From positions 1 to 34,449 of the forward strand of contig JAJYFA010000023.1 in the NCBI GenBank assembly GCA_021790995.1: a DNA stretch of 34,449 bases, written 5' to 3'. This document shows positions 16,601 through 23,336 of the stretch, one piece after another. How positions within the stretch are numbered: position 1 is the first letter of the stretch; each line of letters starts with the position of its first letter. The notes under the pieces were generated by a model. That model worked only from the letters and a program-made list of their open reading frames with translations. It did not search any database and had not been told where the DNA came from. The stretch is from Acidobacteriota bacterium (GTDB lineage Bacteria; Acidobacteriota; Terriglobia; Terriglobales; Acidobacteriaceae). Both the position numbers and the translations under genes were made by a program.

Positions 16601-17432
16601 CCTCACAAAACTTCTTCGCTCGGCCATGCACATGACGTCCGTCGAATCGCTGTTCCCGTCACCGTGGACCGCGGCCGCGCGCAGCGTGTTGCCCAGCCCC
16701 AGCCCGCAACTCACGGCAACCGAGATGTGGGGCCCTGTGCTGGCCTGGTGCGTGCTGGAGTGGCTCGCGGCATCCATCGATTCAACGCAAACGGAGCGCA
16801 CGGCCCTTGACCTCTTCGATCGTCTCCGTCTGCGCGAACCGTTTGGCCAGGCCTTCACCGCGCTCGGCTTCAAGGGCGAAGAGGCCTGGCGCGCCGCCGC
16901 GCGCATCAAGGTTCTGCTGCTGGCCGAAGCAGGCGTCGGCAAGGGCGAGGAACCGGAGACTGAATCAACCCCAACCGCCGGTACTCCTGATCCCTCGCAT
17001 TTGGGGATCAGGGAAGGGAACTCCGCGCCCGATGCTTTGCCATCGGAGACCGAGCAGGTTGTCCTCGCGCCCGCTCTCTGGCTCGACCCTGACGTGCGCT
17101 GGCTCTGCGGCGTCCACGAGGCGGAGGGCCACTTCTACCTGATTCGCGAACAGTACGAAGAACTATTGTGGTGGCTGCTCATGCCCTCGCTTTTGCAGTT
17201 GGCCGGTGAGGCTGCGCCCAGCCGCGCCGCGGCCGAGGAGCTGAGCAGGACCGTTGCCACGGCTCTCAACTCTGCTGAAGCCGCGGGCTATCGCATCAAC
17301 ACGCTGCTCGGGCCGCTGGCAGAGTCGGAGACCGACGAATCCGCAGCGGCCGAACCGGAGCCTGGCGACCTCGACGCGAGCGCGCAGCAATCAGCCCGCG
17401 AAGCGGGCGACATACGGTCGCCACAGTCGTAA
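13644..17432 (+). CDS. Very large GH13 (alpha-amylase superfamily) protein
   Basis: The product (about 1262 aa from ATG 13644) has about 300 helical N-terminal residues, then a GH13 barrel. Region I is DMVPNH (Asp420-His424). Region II is VIRFDAAMTLAKRHF with nucleophile Asp540. Region III is LLLAEAFW with acid/base Glu605. Region IV reads SNPDERTA with Asp666, where the usual NHD His is Pro665. About 450 C-terminal residues of unknown fold follow. GH13 enzymes act on alpha-glucans or sucrose/trehalose-like substrates; the subfamily is not clear, and no signal peptide is evident, so a cytoplasmic role in storage-glucan metabolism is possible. The start is uncertain: GTG 13638 and ATG 13557 are in frame. 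A family-1 hairpin repeat is inserted in frame (GTPDPSHLGIREG, about residues 1113-1125), and the last residues run into a second repeat family. Confidence 0.8.
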   Translation: MEFHIARKARDRYGFAESLFSYNGNVILANLSACREFAHRMNQVREVEKHPELAVHAGQLFAMGLIDEASHVLMARYRQQFDSEVMTAALDWFSAQVGSGNLDKMLLTFVEQFPGQSVMRGLETPAQWLAGATDGLQHRAAALEELLLLWSANRNPAFKPFEELFEDRTLAEKTVYAQVTAQMQEYFATRPLIPVAGASPISLLDLLRAPIAGAPASLSDQLNLIRQLWKPLLGESLERFLLMAGEVLHEEELAIWMQFNPQAVQAREAAERHRRAGQQQWPSVVSHSEVPFFGDPAHEYEKFSPDTAWMPGTVLMAKSTYVWLAQLSRKYSRHIGRLDEIPNEDLAQLAHRGINTLWLIGVWERSRASRTIKQLCGNSEAVASAYSLFDYRIADDLGGEAAYIDLRDRAFRHGIRLASDMVPNHMGIDSPWVVEHPEWFIARPDSPYPAYSFEGPDLSLDSRVEIKIEDHYFEQSDAAVVFRRRDKATGETRYIYHGNDGTSFPWNDTAQLDYLNPAVREQVIQTILHVARLFPVIRFDAAMTLAKRHFHRLWFPGPGSSGAIPSRAEYGMNQAEFDRAMPHEFWREVVDRVAAEVPGTLLLAEAFWLMEGYFVRTLGMHRVYNSAFMNMLRDEDNAKYRSVIKNTCEFDPDIMKRYVNFMSNPDERTAIDQFGKGDKYFGVAVVMSTLPGLPMFGHGQIEGFTEKYGMEYRWPRYQEDPDHGLVQRHEREIAPLLKRRWLFAESAHFLLFDFFEPSGSVNEDVFAYSNRNGGERALVVYHNRYADAHGTVDLSAAYADKGSGQLRQSRLAEGLGLSGDRAKIVAFRDSLTGLEYLRRSGDLYDRGITLSLHAYQCHVFLDWRELHPTVDKPWDRLADWLNGRGVASLDDELVNLELKPVHDALRRFLAPELVRRFADVADHPRTVGAERAKKIERQRGEFLKDAGARAESLLSLVETAHVLSLVQADEPALTREAADAASLALALTKLLRSAMHMTSVESLFPSPWTAAARSVLPSPSPQLTATEMWGPVLAWCVLEWLAASIDSTQTERTALDLFDRLRLREPFGQAFTALGFKGEEAWRAAARIKVLLLAEAGVGKGEEPETESTPTAGTPDPSHLGIREGNSAPDALPSETEQVVLAPALWLDPDVRWLCGVHEAEGHFYLIREQYEELLWWLLMPSLLQLAGEAAPSRAAAEELSRTVATALNSAEAAGYRINTLLGPLAESETDESAAAEPEPGDLDASAQQSAREAGDIRSPQS
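16980..17017 (+). repeat. Hairpin repeat family 1, diverged copy inside the GH13 gene
   Basis: The stem is CCTGATCCC / GGGATCAGG around TCGCATTTG. Compared with copies A and B the loop differs at one base, while the stem differs at two base pairs, each changed on both sides. It adds an in-frame, linker-like peptide between helical C-terminal segments. Confidence 0.8.
17391..17412 (+). repeat. Hairpin repeat family 2, copy A
   Basis: TCAGCCCGCGAAGCGGGCGA with stem GCCCGC/GCGGGC lies in the last codons of the GH13 gene and so forms part of its C-terminal tail. A similar unit follows at 17461 and another, inverted, at 34171-34195. Confidence 0.6.
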
Positions 17433-17460
17433 GACTGGGTGAAGTAAACCGATTGCTCCG

Positions 17461-17482
17461 TCAGCCCGCTTGGGCGGGCGCA
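17461..17482 (+). repeat. Hairpin repeat family 2, copy B
   Basis: TCAGCCCGCTTGGGCGGGCG shares the TCAGCCCGC...GCGGGCG frame of copy A with a different loop, exactly 70 bp downstream. Placed after the GH13 stop it may also act as a transcript-end hairpin, though no T-run follows. Confidence 0.55.
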
Positions 17483-17621
17483 AGAATTCCTGTCTGCGCG
17501 GCGCTTCACCCTGTCCGCGCTTTTATTTTGTATCGAGGATCGGATCGCACGAATTCCATCCGCCATTTCCATCTCAACGGCGGAACCTTGGCTGTTAAGA
17601 TTCTGCCTTGGAGTGCAATCT

Positions 17622-18308
17622 GTGCCTCAATCCGATCGCGAAATCTTTCAATCCGCGCGCCGCGAGCTCTTTTCCGCCGTTATCGGCGATGTGATGGACA
17701 AGATGGGCCTGCTGCGCCAGTTTCTGCCTCCCACTATCGTTCCTCTCGATCGCTCCATGGTGGTCTGCGGCCGCGCCATGACGGTACTTGAAGCCGATGT
17801 CTTCGAGGAATCCGTCGCCGGCTCGCACAACCCGCTCTCTGCGCGCCCCTTCGGCTTGATGATGGATGCGCTCGACGACCTGAAGACCGGCGAAGTTTAC
17901 ATCTGCACCGGCGCCTCGCCGCGTTACGCGCTCTGGGGCGAACTGATGAGCGTGCGCGCCAGACAGTGCGGCGCAGCGGGCGCCATCGTCGACGGCTACT
18001 CCCGCGACACGCGCGGCATTCTCGCGCTGGGATTTCCCGCCTTCTCCCACGGCAGCTATGCGCAGGACCAGGGCCCCCGCGGCAAAGTCATCGACTTCCG
18101 CATTCCCATCCAGATTGGCCAGGCGCGTATCGCTCCCGGCGACATCCTCTTTGGCGATCTCGACGGCGTCTGCGTGGTCCCTCGCGCCGCCGAGCAGGAG
18201 GTTCTCGCCCGCGCTTTCGAGAAAGCCCGCAAAGAGAAGACCGTCCGCAACGCCCTTGAAGAAGGCATGACCTCAAAAGCAGCGTTTGAAAAGTTCGGAA
18301 TCCTTTAA
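17622..18308 (+). CDS. RraA-family protein (HMG/CHA aldolase-like)
   Basis: The 228-aa product belongs to the RraA / 4-hydroxy-4-methyl-2-oxoglutarate aldolase family, often mis-named dimethylmenaquinone methyltransferase. Family features are SAVIGDVMDKMGL near the N terminus, the pocket motif WGELMSVRARQCGAAGAIVD followed by GYSRDT (Arg and Asp for metal and substrate), and PGDILFGDLDGVCVVPRA near the C terminus. Members cleave 4-hydroxy-4-carboxymethyl-type acids to pyruvate and a second acid, while the E. coli namesake inhibits RNase E. Which applies here cannot be told. GTG 17622 has GGAG eight bases upstream, better than the in-frame GTG at 17613. It stands alone between the GH13 gene and accA; a 185-bp gap follows. 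Confidence 0.85.
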   Translation: MPQSDREIFQSARRELFSAVIGDVMDKMGLLRQFLPPTIVPLDRSMVVCGRAMTVLEADVFEESVAGSHNPLSARPFGLMMDALDDLKTGEVYICTGASPRYALWGELMSVRARQCGAAGAIVDGYSRDTRGILALGFPAFSHGSYAQDQGPRGKVIDFRIPIQIGQARIAPGDILFGDLDGVCVVPRAAEQEVLARAFEKARKEKTVRNALEEGMTSKAAFEKFGIL

Positions 18309-18493
18309 AGGCAGGGAAACAGGCAACAGGGCAAAGCCCAAACCTGAAACTTGAGACCTTCAGTGTTGCGGGAGCCCGCTCTGGCGGATGGAAGAAGTGG
18401 GCCCCGATCTCTGTTCCCTGATGCCAGTCTCCTTGCTCCCTGTCGTAGAATGACCTGAGGGCCGGTGGTTCTACTCCCCGGCGCCACACACCG

Positions 18494-19333
18494 ATGAGCG
18501 AACAGGAAACAGGTCTTCAGCCCCAGGCCGTCTCGCCGGCGTGGGAGAGAATTGAGCGGGCACGGCATCCCCAACGCCCATACCCCATGGAACTGATCGA
18601 GCGAATCTTCACGGATTTCAGCGAGATTCACGGGGATCGCGCCTTTGGCGACGACGAAGCCATCGCCTGCGGCATGGCGCGGCTCGGCGACGAAGAGGTC
18701 ATGGTGATCGGCAACCGCAAGGGTGGCACCACCAAGGAGCGTGTGCGCCGCAACTTCGGCATGCCGCACCCGGAGGGCTACCGCAAGGCGCTCCGCTGCA
18801 TGAAGCTCGCGGAAAAGTTTGCCCGCCCTGTCATCAGCTTCATCGATCTGCCCGGCGCATATCCCGGCATGGGCGCCGAGGAGCGCGGACAGGCAGAAGC
18901 CATCGCCCGCAACCTGCGCGAGATGTCGCGCCTGCGTGTGCCTACCATCTCCGTCATCAGCGGGGAAGGCGGATCGGGAGGCGCGTTGGCGCTTGCCGTC
19001 TCCGATCGCGTACTGATTCTTGAGAACGCCCTTTATTTTGTGATTTCACCCGAAGGCTGCGCCTCAATCATGTGGAACGACGCTGGCAAGAAGGCTCTCG
19101 CTGCCGAAGCGCTGCGCATCTCCGCGCCGGAAGTGGCCGAACTTGGTTGCGTCGACGAGATTGTCCCCGAGCCGCCCGAAGGCATGCACGGCGATCGCGA
19201 GGCCGGTTCCGTATTCCTGGGTTCCGTGCTCAAGATGCACCTCAGCGAGCTCAAGGCAGTTCCCGTCGAGGACCTGGTGGCCGCGCGGCAGCAGAAGTTC
19301 CGCAACGTGGCGCAGTTCTATACGCAAGTCTGA
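18494..19333 (+). CDS. accA: Acetyl-CoA carboxylase carboxyltransferase subunit alpha
   Basis: The 279-aa product is the alpha subunit of the carboxyltransferase that, with AccD, moves the carboxyl group from carboxybiotin to acetyl-CoA to give malonyl-CoA for fatty-acid synthesis. Signature blocks are ERIFTDFSEIHGDRAFGDDE, NRKGGTTKERVRRNFGMPHP, SFIDLPGAYPGMGAEERGQA, ISGEGGSGGALALAVSDRVL and ISPEGCASIMWNDAGKKALA. It is about 40 residues shorter at the N terminus than the E. coli protein, lacking part of the first helical region, but the crotonase-like core is complete. The ribosome site before ATG 18494 is weak. accD is not in the window, so the two subunit genes are separated, as in many bacteria. 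Confidence 0.95.
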   Translation: MSEQETGLQPQAVSPAWERIERARHPQRPYPMELIERIFTDFSEIHGDRAFGDDEAIACGMARLGDEEVMVIGNRKGGTTKERVRRNFGMPHPEGYRKALRCMKLAEKFARPVISFIDLPGAYPGMGAEERGQAEAIARNLREMSRLRVPTISVISGEGGSGGALALAVSDRVLILENALYFVISPEGCASIMWNDAGKKALAAEALRISAPEVAELGCVDEIVPEPPEGMHGDREAGSVFLGSVLKMHLSELKAVPVEDLVAARQQKFRNVAQFYTQV

Positions 19334-19452
19334 TTCTCCGGCTGAAATACTCCAACGAATCTCATGAAAAAACGTCAAGCAGATCTTCGCGGCAGACAAC
19401 GCGCTTCTTATCGCGCCACAATCCCCGCTTGCGCCGCACGCCGGAGGTTCGT

Positions 19453-20463
19453 ATGACCGCTCCCGCCTACACCGCAGGCAGGCTGCGCGCCTACCTGGAA
19501 TTTCTCGCCGCGTTCCTTTACTTGATTCTTGCGCGCTCGCTCGCCTTGAGTGGCGCCCGCGGTCTTGTCGGCGATGGGCTGTCCCCACTTTTCGGGCAGG
19601 CCATGCTGGTCTTCCTGCTGATCGTTGGCTACGCTGCCATGGGCTTCTGGCTCGACCACCAGCGGGACGCGATGAGCGAGCAGGGCTTGCCATACCGTTC
19701 CGGCTGGACACGCGAAGTCGGGATGGGTCTGGCAACCGGCTGGGGAATTGCAGTGGCCTGTGTGCTGCCCCTCGCACTCTTCGGCGGCATCGTCATCTCG
19801 TTCTCGCCGGAAGCCTCGCAGTGGGGTTGGCTCCTGGCCGATGTGGCCTTCTTCGCGCTGGCTGCTCTGGCTGAAGAGATCGCATTCCGCGGTTACGCCT
19901 TCCAACGCTTCGAACGTGCTGTCGGATCACTGGGCGCCGCGCTTGGCTTTGCCATCATCTACGCATTTCTACAGGAACTCCTGCCGGGAGCGAATCACGC
20001 CAGCTTCGCCGTCTCCTTCGTGCTCGCACTGGTTCTCTCGACGTGCTACTTGCGCACCCGCGCTCTGTGGATGAGCTGGGGCCTCAACTTTGGCTGGAAG
20101 GCCAGCCGTGCTTTGCTCATTGGCCTTACCGTCAATGGCAACAGCAGCCATTCGCCGATCGTGCAGGGCGATCCGATGGGGCCGTTGTGGCTCACCGGCG
20201 GTGGCTTTGGTCTCGATGGCAGTTGGCTCACCTTCTTTGTCCTGCTCGCGGCGCTGCCCCTGATCTTTCGGCTCACCCGCGACCTCAACTTCCGCTATAA
20301 CGCGCCCGTTATCGTGCCCGGCGGCATCCCCGTCGACCTCGACGCCGCAGCACGCGCTCAGCACGAGACCGCCATGGCGTCAGCAGCCCCCGCCGCACCG
20401 GTTCTGGTGCAAATTGAAAATACGGGGACCGGCGAGCCGGCGGAGCGAGAAGACAGGAAGTAA
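19453..20463 (+). CDS. CPBP-family intramembrane protein (Abi / Rce1-like)
   Basis: The 336-aa product has about seven or eight hydrophobic segments. It carries the CPBP glutamic-protease signature EEIAFRGYAFQRFE (Glu141, Glu142, Arg146). A second conserved block follows (LPGANHASFAVSF, His182), then a third (LWMSWGLNFGWKA, Asn212). In many members the third position is His; here it is Asn. Family members include prenyl-protein peptidases, bacteriocin-immunity proteins and others of unknown substrate. GGAGG lies five bases before ATG 19453. The frame extends far upstream as antisense-like noise overlapping accA, which I reject. The last 35 residues are a soluble tail rich in Ala and Glu. It is 119 bp downstream of accA; a shared transcript is possible but the functions are unrelated. 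Confidence 0.85.
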   Translation: MTAPAYTAGRLRAYLEFLAAFLYLILARSLALSGARGLVGDGLSPLFGQAMLVFLLIVGYAAMGFWLDHQRDAMSEQGLPYRSGWTREVGMGLATGWGIAVACVLPLALFGGIVISFSPEASQWGWLLADVAFFALAALAEEIAFRGYAFQRFERAVGSLGAALGFAIIYAFLQELLPGANHASFAVSFVLALVLSTCYLRTRALWMSWGLNFGWKASRALLIGLTVNGNSSHSPIVQGDPMGPLWLTGGGFGLDGSWLTFFVLLAALPLIFRLTRDLNFRYNAPVIVPGGIPVDLDAAARAQHETAMASAAPAAPVLVQIENTGTGEPAEREDRK

Positions 20464-20502
20464 GGCGCAGGGAACAGCGACGTGCCCCGTTTTTCCCCAT
20501 TG

Positions 20503-20520
20503 CCATTTGACCCCAAATGG
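20503..20520. promoter_or_regulatory. Palindrome upstream of the exported unknown protein
   Basis: CCATTTGACCCCAAATGG forms a perfect 7-bp inverted repeat with a 4-base centre, 40 bp after the CPBP stop and 58 bp before the next start codon. It could be an operator or part of a terminator; there is no T-run. Confidence 0.35.
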
Positions 20521-20578
20521 CGCTAACGTTTGCATAGTACGGTTTGGCTGAGAGCGCGAGAACCCATGGGAGGCCCCC

Positions 20579-21964
20579 ATGAATCGGCGTTTTCTTCCCC
20601 TACAGGCTCGTCTGGCAGCGGCATCGCTCGTAAACCATCGCAGCAGGAAGGTTTTTGCGCTCAGAATGGGCGTGTGTGCACTGGCGGCATGTGCCGTCGC
20701 CGGTGTCGGCGTTGCCCAAGTGCTGGTTGTGGACACGAGCGGCAAGGGTAACGTGGCCACCACCGGCCCCGTGGACCGGCGCTACGCGCAGATTGAACCT
20801 ACCCACGTTGAGCTCAGCAAGGCGCCGCTCGATCCCAAGGCGCGCATCATGCTGATCCGGACGCTCGAGTCCGACCAGGGGTTCGCCATGCGTCCGTTCC
20901 CTCGCGGACATAAAGGGCTGACGCTGGCGGCCAACGGCAAGCTGGAACCCGCTGGCGTGAACTATCTGAACATGGTGGTCAGCGAGGGACTCTCCGCCAA
21001 ACCCGGCCAGCGCGTGGTCATCACCAACATCAGAATCGGCCGCTCGAAGATCGTCCTTGATTTCGACGGCGGGCCTGATCCCAAGCACCGCTTCCTGCGT
21101 CACGTGCAGATCGGCGTCGGGCCGCAGATGGGCGATCCGGATATCGACCCTTCGCTGGCCAGCTCCAATGGTGAGCCTGTGGGCTCACGCCTGACGCTCA
21201 CCTTTGCCGGCAGCGTTCCCGAACTGACGCCTGACCAGGTCAGGGCCCTGCTGGCGCCGCTCCTTTCCTTCGACGTCAAGTCGCCGGTGCAGGCGTTTAC
21301 TGACACGCTGCCGAAGCCGCTGAAAGACGCCATCCTCAGCCACAAGGTGCTGGTGGGCATGAGCACCGATATGGTGCTCTTCGCCAAGGGCCAGCCCAGC
21401 TCAAAGATCCGCGAGATGGACGGACAGATGCCGTTTGAGGAATGGATCTACGGCAAGCCGCCTGAAGATGTCGACTTTGTGCGCATCAACGGCAATCGCG
21501 TGATCCGTGTGGAGATCGCCAAAGCCGGCCAGCCGCTCCAGATCTTCACCGAAGACGTGGTTTCACCCATGATGCTCGCCAGCGGCCGGCCGGAATTCGC
21601 AGCCAATACGCGCACGGTCGCCGAGGGTGACGTGCAGCCCGATCCCGATAGACAGGCGCCTGCCGCGCCGCCCAGCCTGCGCCTGCCCGGCGAGCAGTTG
21701 CCTGCCGACGACACACGGGTGGGTGTTATGCGCCCTGTGCAATTCCCCGCCAGCAAGCAGCCCGGCGCCAATCCCGATGAGCAGCCGAGCCAGCCGGCTT
21801 CGCATAGTCAATCGGCCCCAGCGAGCTATCCGCAGGGCGAGAGATCGCCATCTCCAGCCAATGACTCCGGGCAGCCAGCGAGCGGATCGCAACCGCAGCC
21901 GTCCGCCCCGGCGACAACGCCACCGCCGCAAAACGGCAACCAGCCGCCGCCCAGCGTCAAATAG
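20579..21964 (+). CDS. Exported protein of unknown function with Pro/Ser/Gln-rich tail
   Basis: The 461-aa product starts with a long basic N region (about 28 residues) and a hydrophobic core ALRMGVCALAACAVAGVGVA, a probable signal peptide. Residues 50-340 form a globular part with two blocks that look conserved in type: VNYLNMVVSEGLSAKPGQRV with VITNIRIGRSKIVLDFDGGP, then MSTDMVLFAKGQPSSKIREM with EEWIYGKPPEDVDFVRI. The second block resembles outer-membrane lipoproteins that use a 'G.s...v...G.P....eW.Yg' pattern (SmpA/OmlA-like fold), but this is weak. From about 345 the chain is low complexity (PASHSQSAPASYP, PATTPPPQNGNQPPP), likely disordered or wall-spanning. GGGAGG lies five bases before ATG 20579. 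I do not recognise a named family. Confidence 0.75.
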   Translation: MNRRFLPLQARLAAASLVNHRSRKVFALRMGVCALAACAVAGVGVAQVLVVDTSGKGNVATTGPVDRRYAQIEPTHVELSKAPLDPKARIMLIRTLESDQGFAMRPFPRGHKGLTLAANGKLEPAGVNYLNMVVSEGLSAKPGQRVVITNIRIGRSKIVLDFDGGPDPKHRFLRHVQIGVGPQMGDPDIDPSLASSNGEPVGSRLTLTFAGSVPELTPDQVRALLAPLLSFDVKSPVQAFTDTLPKPLKDAILSHKVLVGMSTDMVLFAKGQPSSKIREMDGQMPFEEWIYGKPPEDVDFVRINGNRVIRVEIAKAGQPLQIFTEDVVSPMMLASGRPEFAANTRTVAEGDVQPDPDRQAPAAPPSLRLPGEQLPADDTRVGVMRPVQFPASKQPGANPDEQPSQPASHSQSAPASYPQGERSPSPANDSGQPASGSQPQPSAPATTPPPQNGNQPPPSVK

Positions 21965-22158
21965 CCCGCCGCGCCCGCCACCTGGCGCCGTCGAGCTGAC
22001 CCGGCCGTGCAGTTTCATATAAACTGAAAACAGCGAGTCCTCTTCGGTATCCGGCAGTTTCATGCCTCAGAAGCCGAACCAGTACCGCGCCGTTGAAGCC
22101 GCGAGCCATCTGTTGCCCGTGCGAGCAGAGACATTCCAACAAGGAGAATCATCCGACC

Positions 22159-22338
22159 ATGGCCAAAATTGCCAAGACCGGCGATCGCAAGAAGATGATG
22201 GACACGACGAAGTCCACGGACTGCCCCAAGTGCTCGAAGCCTACGCGCATCGTCAAGCGCGTCAAGGACCGCGAGCGCGGCGTCCCGGGCGGAGTCTATA
22301 TTTCATGTTCCGCCTGCGACTTCTACGAAAAGCTTTAA
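22159..22338 (+). CDS. 59-aa zinc-ribbon protein
   Basis: The product MAKIAKTGDRKKMMDTTKST is followed by DCPKCSKPTRIVKRVKDRER and ends SCSACDFYEKL. It has two Cys pairs (Cys22/25 and Cys50/53) spaced as in a single zinc ribbon. It has a basic N terminus and is likely to bind nucleic acid or protein. AAGGAG lies 12 bases before ATG 22159, a rather long spacing; an upstream in-frame ATG at 22093 gives a less protein-like N terminus. The function is unknown. A strong terminator follows directly, so it is transcribed as a short mRNA. Confidence 0.75.
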   Translation: MAKIAKTGDRKKMMDTTKSTDCPKCSKPTRIVKRVKDRERGVPGGVYISCSACDFYEKL

Positions 22339-22367
22339 GTTTCGCTTGAACTTCCTGCGCTACCCAG

Positions 22368-22388
22368 GACCCGGCTTCGCGCCGGGTC
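22368..22388 (+). terminator. Rho-independent terminator after the zinc-ribbon gene
   Basis: A perfect 8-bp stem GACCCGGC / GCCGGGTC with loop TTCGC is followed by TTTCGTTTG on the plus strand. It lies between the convergent zinc-ribbon and pyrF genes and so can also limit read-through from pyrF. Confidence 0.8.
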
Positions 22389-22414
22389 TTTCGTTTGATT
22401 CCGATTTCGCTTTT

Positions 22415-23212
22415 TCACAGGGACTGCGATTGTCCTCGGGGCGCAATGGCTTTGGCCATCTCTTCAAGAATCGCCTCGGCTGCTTTGGCGGGGTTGGGTG
22501 CCTGGGTGATGGGCCGGCCCACCACAAGATAGCTTGCGCCCGCTGTGAGCGCATCGGAGGGCGTCGCCAGGCGCTTCTGGTCGCCAGCATCGGCTCCTGC
22601 GGGACGGATGCCAGGCACGACGAGAACCCCCTCGGGACCGGTGAGCCCGCGCAGGGCCACCACCTCTTTAGGCGAGCAAACAAATCCCCGGATGCCGGCT
22701 TCAAATCCCATCCTCGCCAGCAATTCGACCTGCGTTGCGGGCGCGCGGTCTACTCCTGCGGCCATCAGTTGCGCTGCGTCCATGCTGGTAAGCACCGTGA
22801 CGGCCAGCAACTGGGGAGGATCGGCGAGGCCGTCGAGGGCTGCGCTGGCGGCGGTGAGCATCGCCGGCCCGCCGGCAGCGTGAATCGTTATCATGCGCGC
22901 GCCCAGAGTTGCGGCCGAGCGCACGGCGCCCGCTACCGTGTTGGGGATGTCGTGGAACTTGAGATCGAGAAAGACCGAGTAACCGCGAGCGACGAGCGCC
23001 TCCACAACGGCGGGACCAGCCGCGGTGAACAGTTCCAGTCCCACCTTGAACCATTGGCACTGATCTTCGAGCCTGTCCACGAGGCCAGTCGCGGCCTGTG
23101 CGTTCGGCACGTCGAGCGCCACGATCAGGCGCTTACGGCCCTCTTTGATCGGGTCAGGCCCAACGGGGCGAGTGGAAACGAAGGTTGGCTTCAAACGTTC
23201 GGGAATGGGCAT
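22415..23212 (-). CDS. pyrF: Orotidine 5'-phosphate decarboxylase
   Basis: The 265-aa product catalyses the last step of UMP synthesis, decarboxylating OMP. Active-site features are LIVALDVP (Asp34), WFKVGLELF (Lys56) and the catalytic LDLKFHDIPNT (Asp83, Lys85, Asp88). TVLTSMDAAQL, the phosphate-binding GIRPAGADAGDQKR and VVGRPITQAPNP also match. It is of the short bacterial TIM-barrel type, with about 27 extra residues at the N terminus before the first strand; the true start could be internal, but no other ATG or GTG precedes the core. It is a solitary gene, convergent with the zinc-ribbon gene and divergent from the TPR gene at 23337. No other pyrimidine genes are near. Confidence 0.95.
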   Translation of the reverse strand: MPIPERLKPTFVSTRPVGPDPIKEGRKRLIVALDVPNAQAATGLVDRLEDQCQWFKVGLELFTAAGPAVVEALVARGYSVFLDLKFHDIPNTVAGAVRSAATLGARMITIHAAGGPAMLTAASAALDGLADPPQLLAVTVLTSMDAAQLMAAGVDRAPATQVELLARMGFEAGIRGFVCSPKEVVALRGLTGPEGVLVVPGIRPAGADAGDQKRLATPSDALTAGASYLVVGRPITQAPNPAKAAEAILEEMAKAIAPRGQSQSL

Positions 23213-23336
23213 AGTCCAATGCTAAAGGATTCACTCATGCGAAATCAGATTGGTATTGCACTGGATCTTCGGCCGTGGCTGCCGCACGGAACAATCTGGA
23301 AAGAGGCAGCCGGTACCATAGGATGAGGAGCGGATC

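Noticed and set aside
19072-19452. Longer N terminus of the CPBP protein overlapping accA
   Set aside because: That part is Arg-rich out-of-frame accA sequence; GGAGG precedes ATG 19453.
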